Source: an uncultured Muriicola sp.
GTDB lineage: Bacteria > Bacteroidota > Bacteroidia > Flavobacteriales > Flavobacteriaceae
NCBI GenBank assembly: GCA_945786965.1
Contig: CALZFZ010000108.1
Coordinates: forward strand, 1-36,529
Reading direction: 5' to 3'
Length of the DNA stretch: 36,529 nucleotides
Both the position numbers and the translations under genes were made by a program. Under the pieces are notes generated by a model, which saw only the letters and a list, made by a program, of their open reading frames with translations, was not told the origin of the DNA and made no database searches. This document shows, piece after piece, positions 23,051-31,321 of the stretch (its first letter is position 1; every line of letters starts with the position of its first letter).

Positions 23051-25550
23051 GCGAACCCTTTTTGTTGTTTTCCTTGTATTATGGTCTGGCCTTAGCACGT
23101 ATTCTCAGAAAACAAATGATTCTGTACCACTGCTCGACATTCTGGAAAATGTGACGGATACGTATGACTACCGCTTTAATTATGCCTCAGCCACCATTGC
23201 AGATATTAGACTGCCCCCCCCGGATTCCAAATGGGATATTGAAGAAGTGCTTGCATACCTGATCGAAAAAACAGGGCTGGAATTCTCAGTGTTACCCAAT
23301 AAGTTCATAAGTATAAAACAGCCTGCTATCACACTTTGTGGATACCTAAAGGATAAGGATACCCAAAACTCCTTGTCTTTTGCTACCATCCAAAGCAGCC
23401 TAGAATCGACCATATCCGATGAAAATGGGTATTTTGAAATTACAGCAGCCGGGAAAGCGGACCTCATCTCCATACGATTTGTGGGTTTTAAAAGCCTCCA
23501 AAGTGAAGCAGGCTTGCTCAAATTAGGTGCCTGTGGGGATGTTTTCATGATATCACAACAACTTCAACTAAAAGAAATTGTTTTGTATGACTATCTCATC
23601 AGGGGCATTGACCAGCTTGGTGACGGTTCCTTCCAAATCGATTTTAATCGCTTCAGTATTTTACCAGGACTTACAGAAACAGATGTATTACAATCTATTC
23701 AGGCATTTCCAGGAATACATAGTGTTAATGAAACGGTTTCCGATATTAATATACGAGGAGGCACTAATGACCAAAATCTATTATTATGGGATGGAATTAA
23801 AATGTATCAGTCCGGGCATTTTTTTGGATTAATTTCTATGTTCAACCCAATGATTACTCAAAATGTATCGCTCCGGAAGAACGGCACTCCCGCCCCTTAT
23901 ACCGATGGTGTCTCTGGCACTATATCCATGGAAACCGATGACAAACTCAACAAGCAATTTACCGGTTCTTTGGGGTTGAATTTTATAGATATAAGTGGTT
24001 TTATAGATACACCTTTAGGGACACGATCATCCTTACAGGTAGCGGCAAGAAAAGCCATTAGTGATTTTTTAGAAAGCCCCACGTATACAGAGTATTTCTC
24101 CAGGATTTCACAGGATACAGAATTGGAGAACAACGCCATAAATGTTGTCAATTCTGATAAAACCTTTGATTTTTACGATACTTCAATGAGATGGTTATGG
24201 CAACCAACAGAGAAGGATCAGTTGCAGTTAAATTTTATCCATGCCAGCAATGAACTTGTCTTCAATGAAAATGCCGATTTTAGTGGCAGTTCCTTAACGC
24301 GTGAAAGTAGTCTGAACCAAAGCACCATTGCAGGCGGACTTCAATACAAGAGGCAATGGAATGACTTTTTGGGGACGGATATACAAGTATATAATACGGA
24401 TTATGAATTACGGGCCATTAATGCGAATATTCAAAATGACCAGCGTTTTCTCCAGGAAAATAAGGTGTCTGAAACAGGGGTCCGGGTAAGCACACAATAC
24501 TTACTGAAAGAGCAGCTTCAGTGGACCAATGGATACCAATTTACTGAAACCAAGGTAACTAACCTGGATGATGTGGACAACCCAATTTTCAAAAGACTGG
24601 ATGGCAATGTGCTTCGTGTTCACAGCGGATATACAATGCTCGGCTATACTTCCAAGAATCGAAATACAAATGGAAATATAGGGATTCGGTTTAATTATCT
24701 GGACAAATTCAGGAAACAACTTTGGGAGCCTCGGTTGAGCTTTAATCAACGATTATTTAAATGGTTTAATATAGAAGTTTTAGGCGAATTAAAACATCAG
24801 TACACTTCACAAGTGATCAATTTCCAAAATGACTTTTTAGGGATAGAGAAGCGCCGTTGGCAATTGTCAAATGAAGCTGACATACCGGTAATTATAAGCA
24901 AACAAGCTTCTGTTGGTTTAAGCTTTAGCAATGGCGGCTGGCTTTTGAATGCTGTGGGATTCTATAAAGAAATAGATGGGATTACCGCTCAAAGCCAGGG
25001 ATTTCAGAACCAATATGAATTTGTCAAAGCCATAGGCGGTTATAAAGCCAATGGTATTGATCTTTTAATACGCAAGCAATTTATTGGCACAAGTGCCTGG
25101 CTTAGTTATTCATATCTGAATGCCGATTATCATTTTGAAACACTTCCCGAAAATAACTTTCCAAGTAATTATGATATTACCCATGCAGTTACTTTTGGGG
25201 TTAGTTACGAATTAAAACAATTACGGCTGGCAGCCGGTTGGAACTGGCGTACAGGGAAACCAACCACAAGGCCAGATGCTATTACCCCAATCGTAAACGA
25301 TGCAGTCAATTTTAGGCTCAGCAATACTGACCGTTTCCAAGATTATATGCGTATCGATATCTCAGCGCTCTACCAGTTTACTACAAGCCCAGGATCTAAA
25401 GCCCTAATAGGATTTTCCATATGGAATGTACTGGATCGGGAAAATACCATCAGCAATTATTATCGTACCAATGGGCTGGGAGGCACCAATGAGTTCTTAC
25501 AGAATTCACTAGGCATTACTCCCAATGCGGTTTTTAAGCTCAGTTTTTAA
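23040..25550 (+). CDS. TonB-dependent transducer-type receptor with STN-like domain
   Basis: This 836-residue outer-membrane protein starts at a GTG inside the end of fecR, giving MKIKRTLFVVFLVLWSGLSTYSQ as signal peptide. Residues about 27-97 look like the STN signalling domain (LLDILENVTDTYDYRFNYAS ... FISIK). About 98-185 is a carboxypeptidase-regulatory-like beta domain. The plug follows at about 215-300 (VLQSIQAFPGIHSVNETVSDINIRGG, QNLLLWDGIKMY, GVSGTISMETDD), then the barrel to the terminal Phe836. An STN-bearing receptor next to FecR and an ECF sigma is the Fec-type arrangement: ligand binding outside signals through the periplasm to the sigma factor. The ligand is unknown and no SusD-like partner is present, which argues against a plain glycan uptake locus. 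Confidence 0.9.
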   Translation: MKIKRTLFVVFLVLWSGLSTYSQKTNDSVPLLDILENVTDTYDYRFNYASATIADIRLPPPDSKWDIEEVLAYLIEKTGLEFSVLPNKFISIKQPAITLCGYLKDKDTQNSLSFATIQSSLESTISDENGYFEITAAGKADLISIRFVGFKSLQSEAGLLKLGACGDVFMISQQLQLKEIVLYDYLIRGIDQLGDGSFQIDFNRFSILPGLTETDVLQSIQAFPGIHSVNETVSDINIRGGTNDQNLLLWDGIKMYQSGHFFGLISMFNPMITQNVSLRKNGTPAPYTDGVSGTISMETDDKLNKQFTGSLGLNFIDISGFIDTPLGTRSSLQVAARKAISDFLESPTYTEYFSRISQDTELENNAINVVNSDKTFDFYDTSMRWLWQPTEKDQLQLNFIHASNELVFNENADFSGSSLTRESSLNQSTIAGGLQYKRQWNDFLGTDIQVYNTDYELRAINANIQNDQRFLQENKVSETGVRVSTQYLLKEQLQWTNGYQFTETKVTNLDDVDNPIFKRLDGNVLRVHSGYTMLGYTSKNRNTNGNIGIRFNYLDKFRKQLWEPRLSFNQRLFKWFNIEVLGELKHQYTSQVINFQNDFLGIEKRRWQLSNEADIPVIISKQASVGLSFSNGGWLLNAVGFYKEIDGITAQSQGFQNQYEFVKAIGGYKANGIDLLIRKQFIGTSAWLSYSYLNADYHFETLPENNFPSNYDITHAVTFGVSYELKQLRLAAGWNWRTGKPTTRPDAITPIVNDAVNFRLSNTDRFQDYMRIDISALYQFTTSPGSKALIGFSIWNVLDRENTISNYYRTNGLGGTNEFLQNSLGITPNAVFKLSF

Positions 25551-25581
25551 GGTTAACATTAATTAAGTTTAGACTTTTGAG

Positions 25582-25593
25582 TTATCGGACCCA
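25582..25593 (+). repeat. 12-bp near-repeat TTATCGGACCCA, right copy
   Basis: Partner of 21542-21553, located 31 bp after the receptor stop codon. The distance between copies is about 4.04 kb and covers exactly the sigma, fecR and receptor genes. Confidence 0.3.
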
Positions 25594-25618
25594 CTGGTCA
25601 TACAAGTAACTGAAGGCC

Positions 25619-25626
25619 TATATTTG
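25619..25626 (+). promoter_or_regulatory. -7 element TATATTTG before the ABC ATPase gene
   Basis: A perfect TAnnTTTG match 48 nt before the ATG at 25675. No TTG at the usual -33 distance. It suggests the ABC ATPase is transcribed separately from the receptor operon. Confidence 0.4.
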
Positions 25627-25674
25627 TAATTCGTGTAAGATGAGCAAACTTTAAAATTAAATTAATTTATTGAA

Positions 25675-26916
25675 ATGCAGCATTGGGCCATTTATACAGA
25701 GACTCATTCCCCTGCCCGTGATTTAATTAGCCGATTGATGGGTGGGCCTCATCCAGCGGGATTTGAAGCTTTGGAAGGAAAAACAGCTGCCCTGTTCTCC
25801 ACCCTCGAAATTGCCCGGTTTATTGAGGAAGAAGTTCGGCACGATCACAAAATTCTCACACAAAACACCACACAAAGCTTACAGTCCATGTCCAGCGGTG
25901 AGCGTAAAAAGGTCCTTTTAAATTATTTATTGGGTTTAAATCCAGATTACCTTGTCCTGGATAATCCGTTTGACAATCTGGATGCCATCTCCAAATCTGA
26001 AATTGTTGCCAAGATATCGGCTTTAAAATCGTCCGTCCATATCATTCAACTCCTGAACAGAAAGGCAGACCTGTTGCCCTTTATAGACCAAATAGCCTCC
26101 TGGCAAAACGGAAAGCTCAACTGGCAGGAAAGAACATCAGAAAAAGCACGCGATACTAAGCAATTATTAAAAGGTTTCGAAGGATCACTGCCTCCGCCAT
26201 TAAAAGCAGTATCGTACCCTCACAAGGAACTTATTAAGCTTCAAAACGTTTCTGTCGCCTTTGGAAATAAACTAGTACTGCACCAAATTAATTGGAGCAT
26301 ACGACCCGGAGATTTCTGGGAATTAAAAGGAAAGAATGGCAGTGGTAAAACTACCTTGCTATCTATGGTCACAGGGGATAATCCAAAAGGATATGGACAA
26401 GATCTTTACCTATTCGGACACAAAAAAGGCAGTGGTGAAAGCGTTTGGGATATCAAAAAACACATCGGGTATGTAACACCGGCCCTGACCGATCGGTTCA
26501 GAGGTTACCACACCCTCCAAAATATGCTTATTTCGGGTCTGGTAGACTCTATTGGACTCTATATCACTCCCACAGAAACTCAAATAAGACTTGCAGATTC
26601 CTGGTTAGCCCTGCTGGGAATGGGCGATCTAAAGGATACCTATTTCCATGATCTAAGCAAGGGAGAACAACGGCTAATTATGTGCGCCCGTGCTATGATA
26701 AAGCATCCATTGTTGTTGATCCTGGATGAGCCCACCTCGGATTTGGATGATGAAGCTGCTGCACTTGTAGTGGCGTTGGTAAATAAGATGGGGAAAGAAA
26801 GCCAAACAGCTATTGTATTTGTTTCCCACCGGAATGAAACAGGTCTGCAACCCAGCAATATCTATACGCTGGAATCTAGTATTAATGGATCCGTTGTAAA
26901 AAATTTTAATTTATAG
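25675..26916 (+). CDS. Tandem ABC ATPase with a degenerate first half (ModF-like layout)
   Basis: This 413-residue soluble protein has two ABC ATPase halves. The first (about 1-155) is short and lacks a Walker A motif, yet keeps a signature-like SMSSGERKK (71-79) and a Walker B-like YLVLDNPFDNLD (95-106). The second (about 185-413) is complete: Walker A GKNGSGKT, signature LSKGEQR, Walker B LLLILDEPTSDLD and an H-loop His in VFVSHRN. The layout recalls ModF/PhrA-type proteins, but no molybdate permease genes are adjacent and no membrane part is present. I recall similar proteins in other flavobacteria, so the missing P-loop is probably a family trait rather than a recent truncation. Role unknown: non-transport ATPase or partner of a distant permease. 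Confidence 0.75.
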   Translation: MQHWAIYTETHSPARDLISRLMGGPHPAGFEALEGKTAALFSTLEIARFIEEEVRHDHKILTQNTTQSLQSMSSGERKKVLLNYLLGLNPDYLVLDNPFDNLDAISKSEIVAKISALKSSVHIIQLLNRKADLLPFIDQIASWQNGKLNWQERTSEKARDTKQLLKGFEGSLPPPLKAVSYPHKELIKLQNVSVAFGNKLVLHQINWSIRPGDFWELKGKNGSGKTTLLSMVTGDNPKGYGQDLYLFGHKKGSGESVWDIKKHIGYVTPALTDRFRGYHTLQNMLISGLVDSIGLYITPTETQIRLADSWLALLGMGDLKDTYFHDLSKGEQRLIMCARAMIKHPLLLILDEPTSDLDDEAAALVVALVNKMGKESQTAIVFVSHRNETGLQPSNIYTLESSINGSVVKNFNL

Positions 26917-27076
26917 GTTATCCCGTTTTAAAAGCGAGAGACAAACAACAAACTATATTATTCAATCCCAGGTTTATCGACAATAAAAGCCAGCTTAACT
27001 ATACTTTAAAGTCGTTCAGCGAACAACCCAATTTTTAATTTCCTTTATTTTCAATATTTGGGCAAGGATAAAAAAA

Positions 27077-27514
27077 ATGCCCTACACCCTTAAATACAAA
27101 GTTTTAAATACCCACCTGGCAGTTAAGATCAATGGTTCTCGTGTCCCCGGTAAGGAAGTTGAAGAAGGAGTCTCACGATGGTCAAAAGTGGCTCAAATAT
27201 GTGAAAAAGAAGGTCATGACCATATATTGGTCATTATGGATTTAAACGGAAAATTCAGTCTGGATTCTGCATTTAAATTAGTTGAATCAGCTGATGCCAT
27301 TGGGTGGCACAAGCAATATAAATTAGCCATTGTAGCTGCTACAGAAGAATTATTTTTGAGCCTTTCTTTCACAGAGACAGCTATGGTTAACCAGGGTTAT
27401 GAAATGAAATTATTTAGAAAAAAGCGTGAAGCAAAAAGATGGCTGCTTCCTGGATACCCCTTTTTCATCAAACCTTTTATTTCTCAAATAAAGAAACGCA
27501 TTATACTATTTTAA
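27077..27514 (+). CDS. Small paralogous protein, SpoIIAA/STAS-like fold suspected (copy A)
   Basis: This 145-residue soluble protein has alternating beta strands and helices: LKYKVLNTHLAVKING, a helix with EEGVSRWSKVAQICEKEG, the strand HILVIMDLNG, and a helix with DSAFKLVESADAIGWHKQYKLAIVAA. The pattern resembles SpoIIAA-like (CRAL-TRIO/STAS) proteins such as those in PF11964, but I do not recognise it with certainty. Residues about 1-124 match the next gene closely; residues 125-145 form an extra hydrophobic and basic tail (PFFIKPFISQIKKRIILF) that could touch a membrane. No sensor kinase, phosphatase or transporter lies next to it. A 160-bp A/T-rich gap separates it from the ABC ATPase gene. 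Confidence 0.7.
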   Translation: MPYTLKYKVLNTHLAVKINGSRVPGKEVEEGVSRWSKVAQICEKEGHDHILVIMDLNGKFSLDSAFKLVESADAIGWHKQYKLAIVAATEELFLSLSFTETAMVNQGYEMKLFRKKREAKRWLLPGYPFFIKPFISQIKKRIILF

Positions 27515-27716
27515 AGAAACACATTTTGTAAATACTTATTTAATTTTCTTTTCACCTTTCAATTTATCTTCTTCATTTTGTATCTCATAGGTTTTGGTAT
27601 AATTAATGTTAATACTCAATTATGCACTAATTCAGTTGACCTTGGATTTCAATAGTCATAGTAATATTTTGCCCTCATCATTTTTTTTGTTAATTTTTAA
27701 AAAATTGTGGTGACAA

Positions 27717-28094
27717 ATGCCCTATTCCTTAAAATATAATATAAACAAGGATTTCCTGGAGGTCTACATAAAAGGTCAGCGAGTTCCGGGGAAAGTTGTT
27801 GAAGAAGGTGTTTCCCGATGGTCTGAGATCGCAAAATTATGCGAAAAAGAAAGGCTGAACCGGATTTTGGCCATTATGAACATATCGGGGAAATTTAGGG
27901 TCGATGATGCTTTTAGATTAGTCGAATCTGCCGATATTGTGGGTTGGAGAAAAGATTTTAAATTAGGCGTTGTGGCTGTAACCCATGAATTATATATGGA
28001 GCTTATGTTTTCCGAAACAACAATGGTAAACCTGGGCTATGAAATGAAACTTTTTGACAACAAACGAACTGCCAAAAAATGGTTGCTTTCTTAA
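27717..28094 (+). CDS. Small paralogous protein, SpoIIAA/STAS-like fold suspected (copy B)
   Basis: A 125-residue paralogue of the gene at 27077, with identical blocks such as RVPGK, VEEGVSRWS, LVESAD, MVN-x-GYEMKLF and K-x-WLL; by eye more than half of the residues agree. It lacks the hydrophobic C-terminal tail of copy A and ends right after KKWLLS. The 202-bp A/T-rich gap between the copies suggests that each has its own promoter, although I see no perfect TAnnTTTG there. Tandem duplication with a change at the C-terminus hints at a divided role: one copy soluble, the other perhaps membrane-attached. Function unknown. Confidence 0.7.
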   Translation: MPYSLKYNINKDFLEVYIKGQRVPGKVVEEGVSRWSEIAKLCEKERLNRILAIMNISGKFRVDDAFRLVESADIVGWRKDFKLGVVAVTHELYMELMFSETTMVNLGYEMKLFDNKRTAKKWLLS

Positions 28095-28123
28095 GTTCAA
28101 GGAAGATTAGGGTATCTCATAAA

Positions 28124-28151
28124 AAAACCGCCCCTTACTGGGAGCGGTTTT
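28124..28151. terminator. Intrinsic terminator between copy B and secDF
   Basis: An 11-bp stem with one C/A mismatch and a loop of about six bases. The - strand side has a seven-T run, so it mainly ends secDF; the + side has four T residues. Confidence 0.75.
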
Positions 28152-28172
28152 AATTTATAGCTTGTTTAATAT

Positions 28173-31127
28173 TTATTTTTTCCCTTCTGATACCTTTTCC
28201 CTGAGCGTATCGAACATCACAGGAGTTGCAATAAACAATGATGAATAGGTACCTACAACCACACCTACGATCATCGCGAACATAAAGCCACGCAAGGTTT
28301 CCCCACCGAAAATAAAGATGGACAATAGTACCACCAAGGTTGTTAAGGATGTATTTAAAGTTCTGCTCAAGGTGCTGTTCAGTGCTAAATTGGTATTTAT
28401 TCCCTGGTTCCATCCTTTTTCATTGATGATCTCCCGTATCCGGTCGAACACTACTACGGTATCATTCAATGAATATCCAATAACCGTAAGGATGGCCGCA
28501 ATAAACGCCTGGTCTATTTCCATACTAAAAGGCATATAAGGACTGGCAACGGAGAATATCCCCAGCACAATTAAAATATCGTGGAATACCGCAACCACGG
28601 CTCCCAATGAGAACTGCCATTTGCGGAATCTCAATAAGATATACAGGAAGACCACAGCCAAAGAGCCAACAATTGCCCATACAGCATTTTTCTTAATATC
28701 ATCAGCGATGGTAGGCCCTACCTTGCGGTATTTCATGACTCCAATATTGCCATTTGAGCCACCGGGAATAAAATCCTCGTAAGAAGTACCATCCGGCAGG
28801 TATTTTTGCAAGGATGTATATAAAATTCCCAATATCTCATCATCAACTTCCGTACCCTGAACATCTACCTTGTACTTGGTTGTAACCATGATCTGGTTGG
28901 CATCACCAAATGTTTTAGCGCTGGCACTACCAAGGACATCGGTTAATTCGCTGGTGATCTCCGTTGGGCTCACCGGGTTCACAAATCGAATCTGGTAATT
29001 CCTTCCTCCCACAAAGTCGACACCCTGGTCTAAACCCTGGGTAAATAGGGAAACCAGTCCCCCAATCACAATGATTGACGAAATGACGTAGGATATCTTA
29101 CGTTTACCTAGGAAATTAATGTTTAAGCTGGTAAACAAATTTTTAGTGATGAACGTAGAAAAGGTAAGTGATCTCCCCTTTCCGGAAATGTACCAGTCTA
29201 CAAGTAATCTGGTAATAAAAATTGCGGTAAATAACGAAGTAAGGATACCGATGATAAGCGTCGTGGCAAATCCTTTAATTGGGCCCGAACCAAAAACCAA
29301 CAGAATAAGGGCCGTTAGTCCGGTAGTTATGTTAGCATCTAAAATTGAAGACAAGGCATTATTAAAACCATCGTTGATGGCCTGGCCTTTTCCTTTTCCT
29401 TTTTGTACTTCTTCTTTAATACGCTCAAAGATCAGTACGTTAGCATCTACAGACATACCTATCGTTAACACGATCCCTGCAATTCCGGGTAATGTAAGAA
29501 CCGCACCCAGGCTGGCCAACACTCCAAAGATCAATACAATGTTAAATGTAAGTGCAATGTCAGCGAAAATACCGGCTTTTCCATAATAGAAGATCATCCA
29601 GCAAAGCACGAAGACCATTGCAATTAAAAAGGACGTAAAACCACTGTCTATAGCCTCCTGGCCAAGCGATGGCCCTACTACGAAAGAATCGATAATTTCG
29701 GCTGAAGCAGGAAGCTTTCCTGCCCGAAGCACATTCGCAATATCCTTGGTTTCATTTACGGTAAAAGTACCTGTGATCTCGGAGCTACCTCCGGAGATAC
29801 CCCCCACCTGCGAAACTCCGGGGGCTGTATATACTTTGTTATCAAGGACAATGGCAATTCCTGTATTATTCAGGTTGGCCTCACTGGTTAATTTTTCCCA
29901 TTCCTTGGCGCCCCTGACGTTCATGTCCATTCCCACGGCAGGCCTGTTGAACTGGTCGAACTGATCCCTGGCGTCGCTTACTACATCGCCACTGATTCGC
30001 GGAAGCCCATCCCGGTTCGATTTTAAGGCATATAGTCCGGCTACTTCCGAATCCTGCGAAGGACGTTCCCAAAGGAACTTGGTGAACTGCACATCGGCTG
30101 GTAACAAGCGTCGAATTTCTGGCATTCTTAGCCATGCCCCTACCTCAGCAGTATCTTTAACGGCCGCAATACCAAAAGCAAATCCGGGTCCGTTTAGTTG
30201 TAATTTTTCAAATAATGGGTTTCTTTCTGCACCGAGATCCAATGAATCCTGTTCCACATCGGAAAGCAACGAATCGATTTCCGAAGCTTCCTTTACTTCT
30301 TCTTCCGCAGTAACTTCTATCAGGGTCTTTAGTTTGTCATTCGCCTGTATAAAGAAGTTGATGAGGCTCTGGTTCCCGGGCTCATAGGTCTCCCAAAATT
30401 CTAGCTGGGCTGTACTGGAAAGCAGATCCTGTGCCCTGGCAATATCCCGTGCACCGGGTAATTCCACTAGAATACGCCCTGATGTTCCTTCCCGCTGAAT
30501 ATTAGGTTGAGTAACCCCAAAACCATCGATACGTTCTCGTAAGACCTCAAAAGCAGATACTACAGATTCATCTATTTTCCTTCGAATGATAGGCTTCACC
30601 TGGTCATCCGTCATTTGAAAATTGATCTCATCACTTAGCCCTTTGTTGGCAAAAATATCCGGGGATGCCAATTTTGAATCGCCCTTAATATTTTCAAAGG
30701 CATCAAAAAATAGGTCCAAATAGGTATCGTCACTACTTTTGGAAGCAAGATCTGCATCGGCCAATGCTTTATTAAATATTGGGTTTTTCGTATTATCGGC
30801 CAATCCCTTTAAAATGTCCTTTACAGAGATCTGCAAGGTTACATTAATACCCCCTTTAAGGTCTAAACCCTTGTTGAGTTCTTTTTTCTTGGCTTCATCA
30901 TAGGTGGTAAAACCTAAAACAGTATTATCGCCTATTGAATCTAAATACTTTGCTTCCAAAGCTTCGCGCTCCGCAACATAATTGTCTGTGGTTTCGGGAA
31001 TGTTTGCGATCGCATACGCCTCGGCTTCATCTTCTACCTTACTGGTTATGAATGTATAGGAAAGTTGATAAATACTAACGATCCCGAACAAAAAAGCAAA
31101 AAGCTTAATCAGTCCTTTGTTCTGCAT
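28173..31127 (-). CDS. secDF: Fused protein translocase subunit SecDF
   Basis: SecDF uses the proton gradient to pull secreted proteins out of the SecYEG channel. This 984-residue fusion begins with one membrane helix and carries the SecD block GLDLKGGINVTLQI (about 87-100), a large periplasmic region (about 105-515) with RIDGFGVTQPNIQREG, and the SecD transmembrane part with GIVLTIGMSVDANVLIFERIKEE. The SecF half follows (from about 660), with GVDFVGGRNYQIRF and VIGYSLNDTVVVFDRIRE. About 12 membrane helices are expected. The periplasmic region contains an acidic insertion (EEEVKEASEIDSLLSDVEQDSLDL). It is transcribed alone from a full Bacteroidota promoter at 31169-31199. Confidence 0.97.
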   Translation of the reverse strand: MQNKGLIKLFAFLFGIVSIYQLSYTFITSKVEDEAEAYAIANIPETTDNYVAEREALEAKYLDSIGDNTVLGFTTYDEAKKKELNKGLDLKGGINVTLQISVKDILKGLADNTKNPIFNKALADADLASKSSDDTYLDLFFDAFENIKGDSKLASPDIFANKGLSDEINFQMTDDQVKPIIRRKIDESVVSAFEVLRERIDGFGVTQPNIQREGTSGRILVELPGARDIARAQDLLSSTAQLEFWETYEPGNQSLINFFIQANDKLKTLIEVTAEEEVKEASEIDSLLSDVEQDSLDLGAERNPLFEKLQLNGPGFAFGIAAVKDTAEVGAWLRMPEIRRLLPADVQFTKFLWERPSQDSEVAGLYALKSNRDGLPRISGDVVSDARDQFDQFNRPAVGMDMNVRGAKEWEKLTSEANLNNTGIAIVLDNKVYTAPGVSQVGGISGGSSEITGTFTVNETKDIANVLRAGKLPASAEIIDSFVVGPSLGQEAIDSGFTSFLIAMVFVLCWMIFYYGKAGIFADIALTFNIVLIFGVLASLGAVLTLPGIAGIVLTIGMSVDANVLIFERIKEEVQKGKGKGQAINDGFNNALSSILDANITTGLTALILLVFGSGPIKGFATTLIIGILTSLFTAIFITRLLVDWYISGKGRSLTFSTFITKNLFTSLNINFLGKRKISYVISSIIVIGGLVSLFTQGLDQGVDFVGGRNYQIRFVNPVSPTEITSELTDVLGSASAKTFGDANQIMVTTKYKVDVQGTEVDDEILGILYTSLQKYLPDGTSYEDFIPGGSNGNIGVMKYRKVGPTIADDIKKNAVWAIVGSLAVVFLYILLRFRKWQFSLGAVVAVFHDILIVLGIFSVASPYMPFSMEIDQAFIAAILTVIGYSLNDTVVVFDRIREIINEKGWNQGINTNLALNSTLSRTLNTSLTTLVVLLSIFIFGGETLRGFMFAMIVGVVVGTYSSLFIATPVMFDTLREKVSEGKK

Positions 31128-31168
31128 GGGTTTTTTTGAATTAATTGATGGTATCCGTAATTAGCGTG

Positions 31169-31199
31169 CAAATATATCATTTCCAACAGGAACTGACAA
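31169..31199 (-). promoter_or_regulatory. Promoter of secDF (TTG-N20-TATATTTG)
   Basis: On the - strand TTG (31199-31197) and TATATTTG (31176-31169) are 20 nt apart. Predicted start near 31163, about 36 nt before the ATG. Confidence 0.68.
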
Positions 31200-31272
31200 T
31201 TTATTTGTTGGATTTAAAGGCGAGAATACACTCAGGAGAAGCGTATTCCAAATACTAAAATTATAAACAAAA

Positions 31273-31300
31273 AAAAGGCATCCCGAATGGGATACCCTTT
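31273..31300 (-). terminator. Intrinsic terminator of mdh
   Basis: A hairpin of about 11 bp with two mismatches and a GAAT loop. On the - strand it is followed by eight T residues. It starts about 21 bp after the mdh stop. Confidence 0.75.
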
Positions 31301-31321
31301 GTTTTGTGAAATATCTATTGT

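Noticed and set aside
23040-25550. Receptor as SusC of a polysaccharide utilisation locus
   Set aside because: There is no SusD-like gene, no glycoside hydrolase or lyase and no sulphatase nearby, and the N-terminal STN-like domain with FecR points to signalling.
25675-26916. Assignment of the tandem ABC ATPase as ModF of a molybdate system
   Set aside because: No modA, modB or modE homologue is adjacent and the first half is degenerate. Only the double-ATPase layout is shared.
30079-30387. Open frames opposite secDF and gyrB
   Set aside because: They are antisense shadows of strongly conserved coding sequence, with no promoter or ribosome site of their own.
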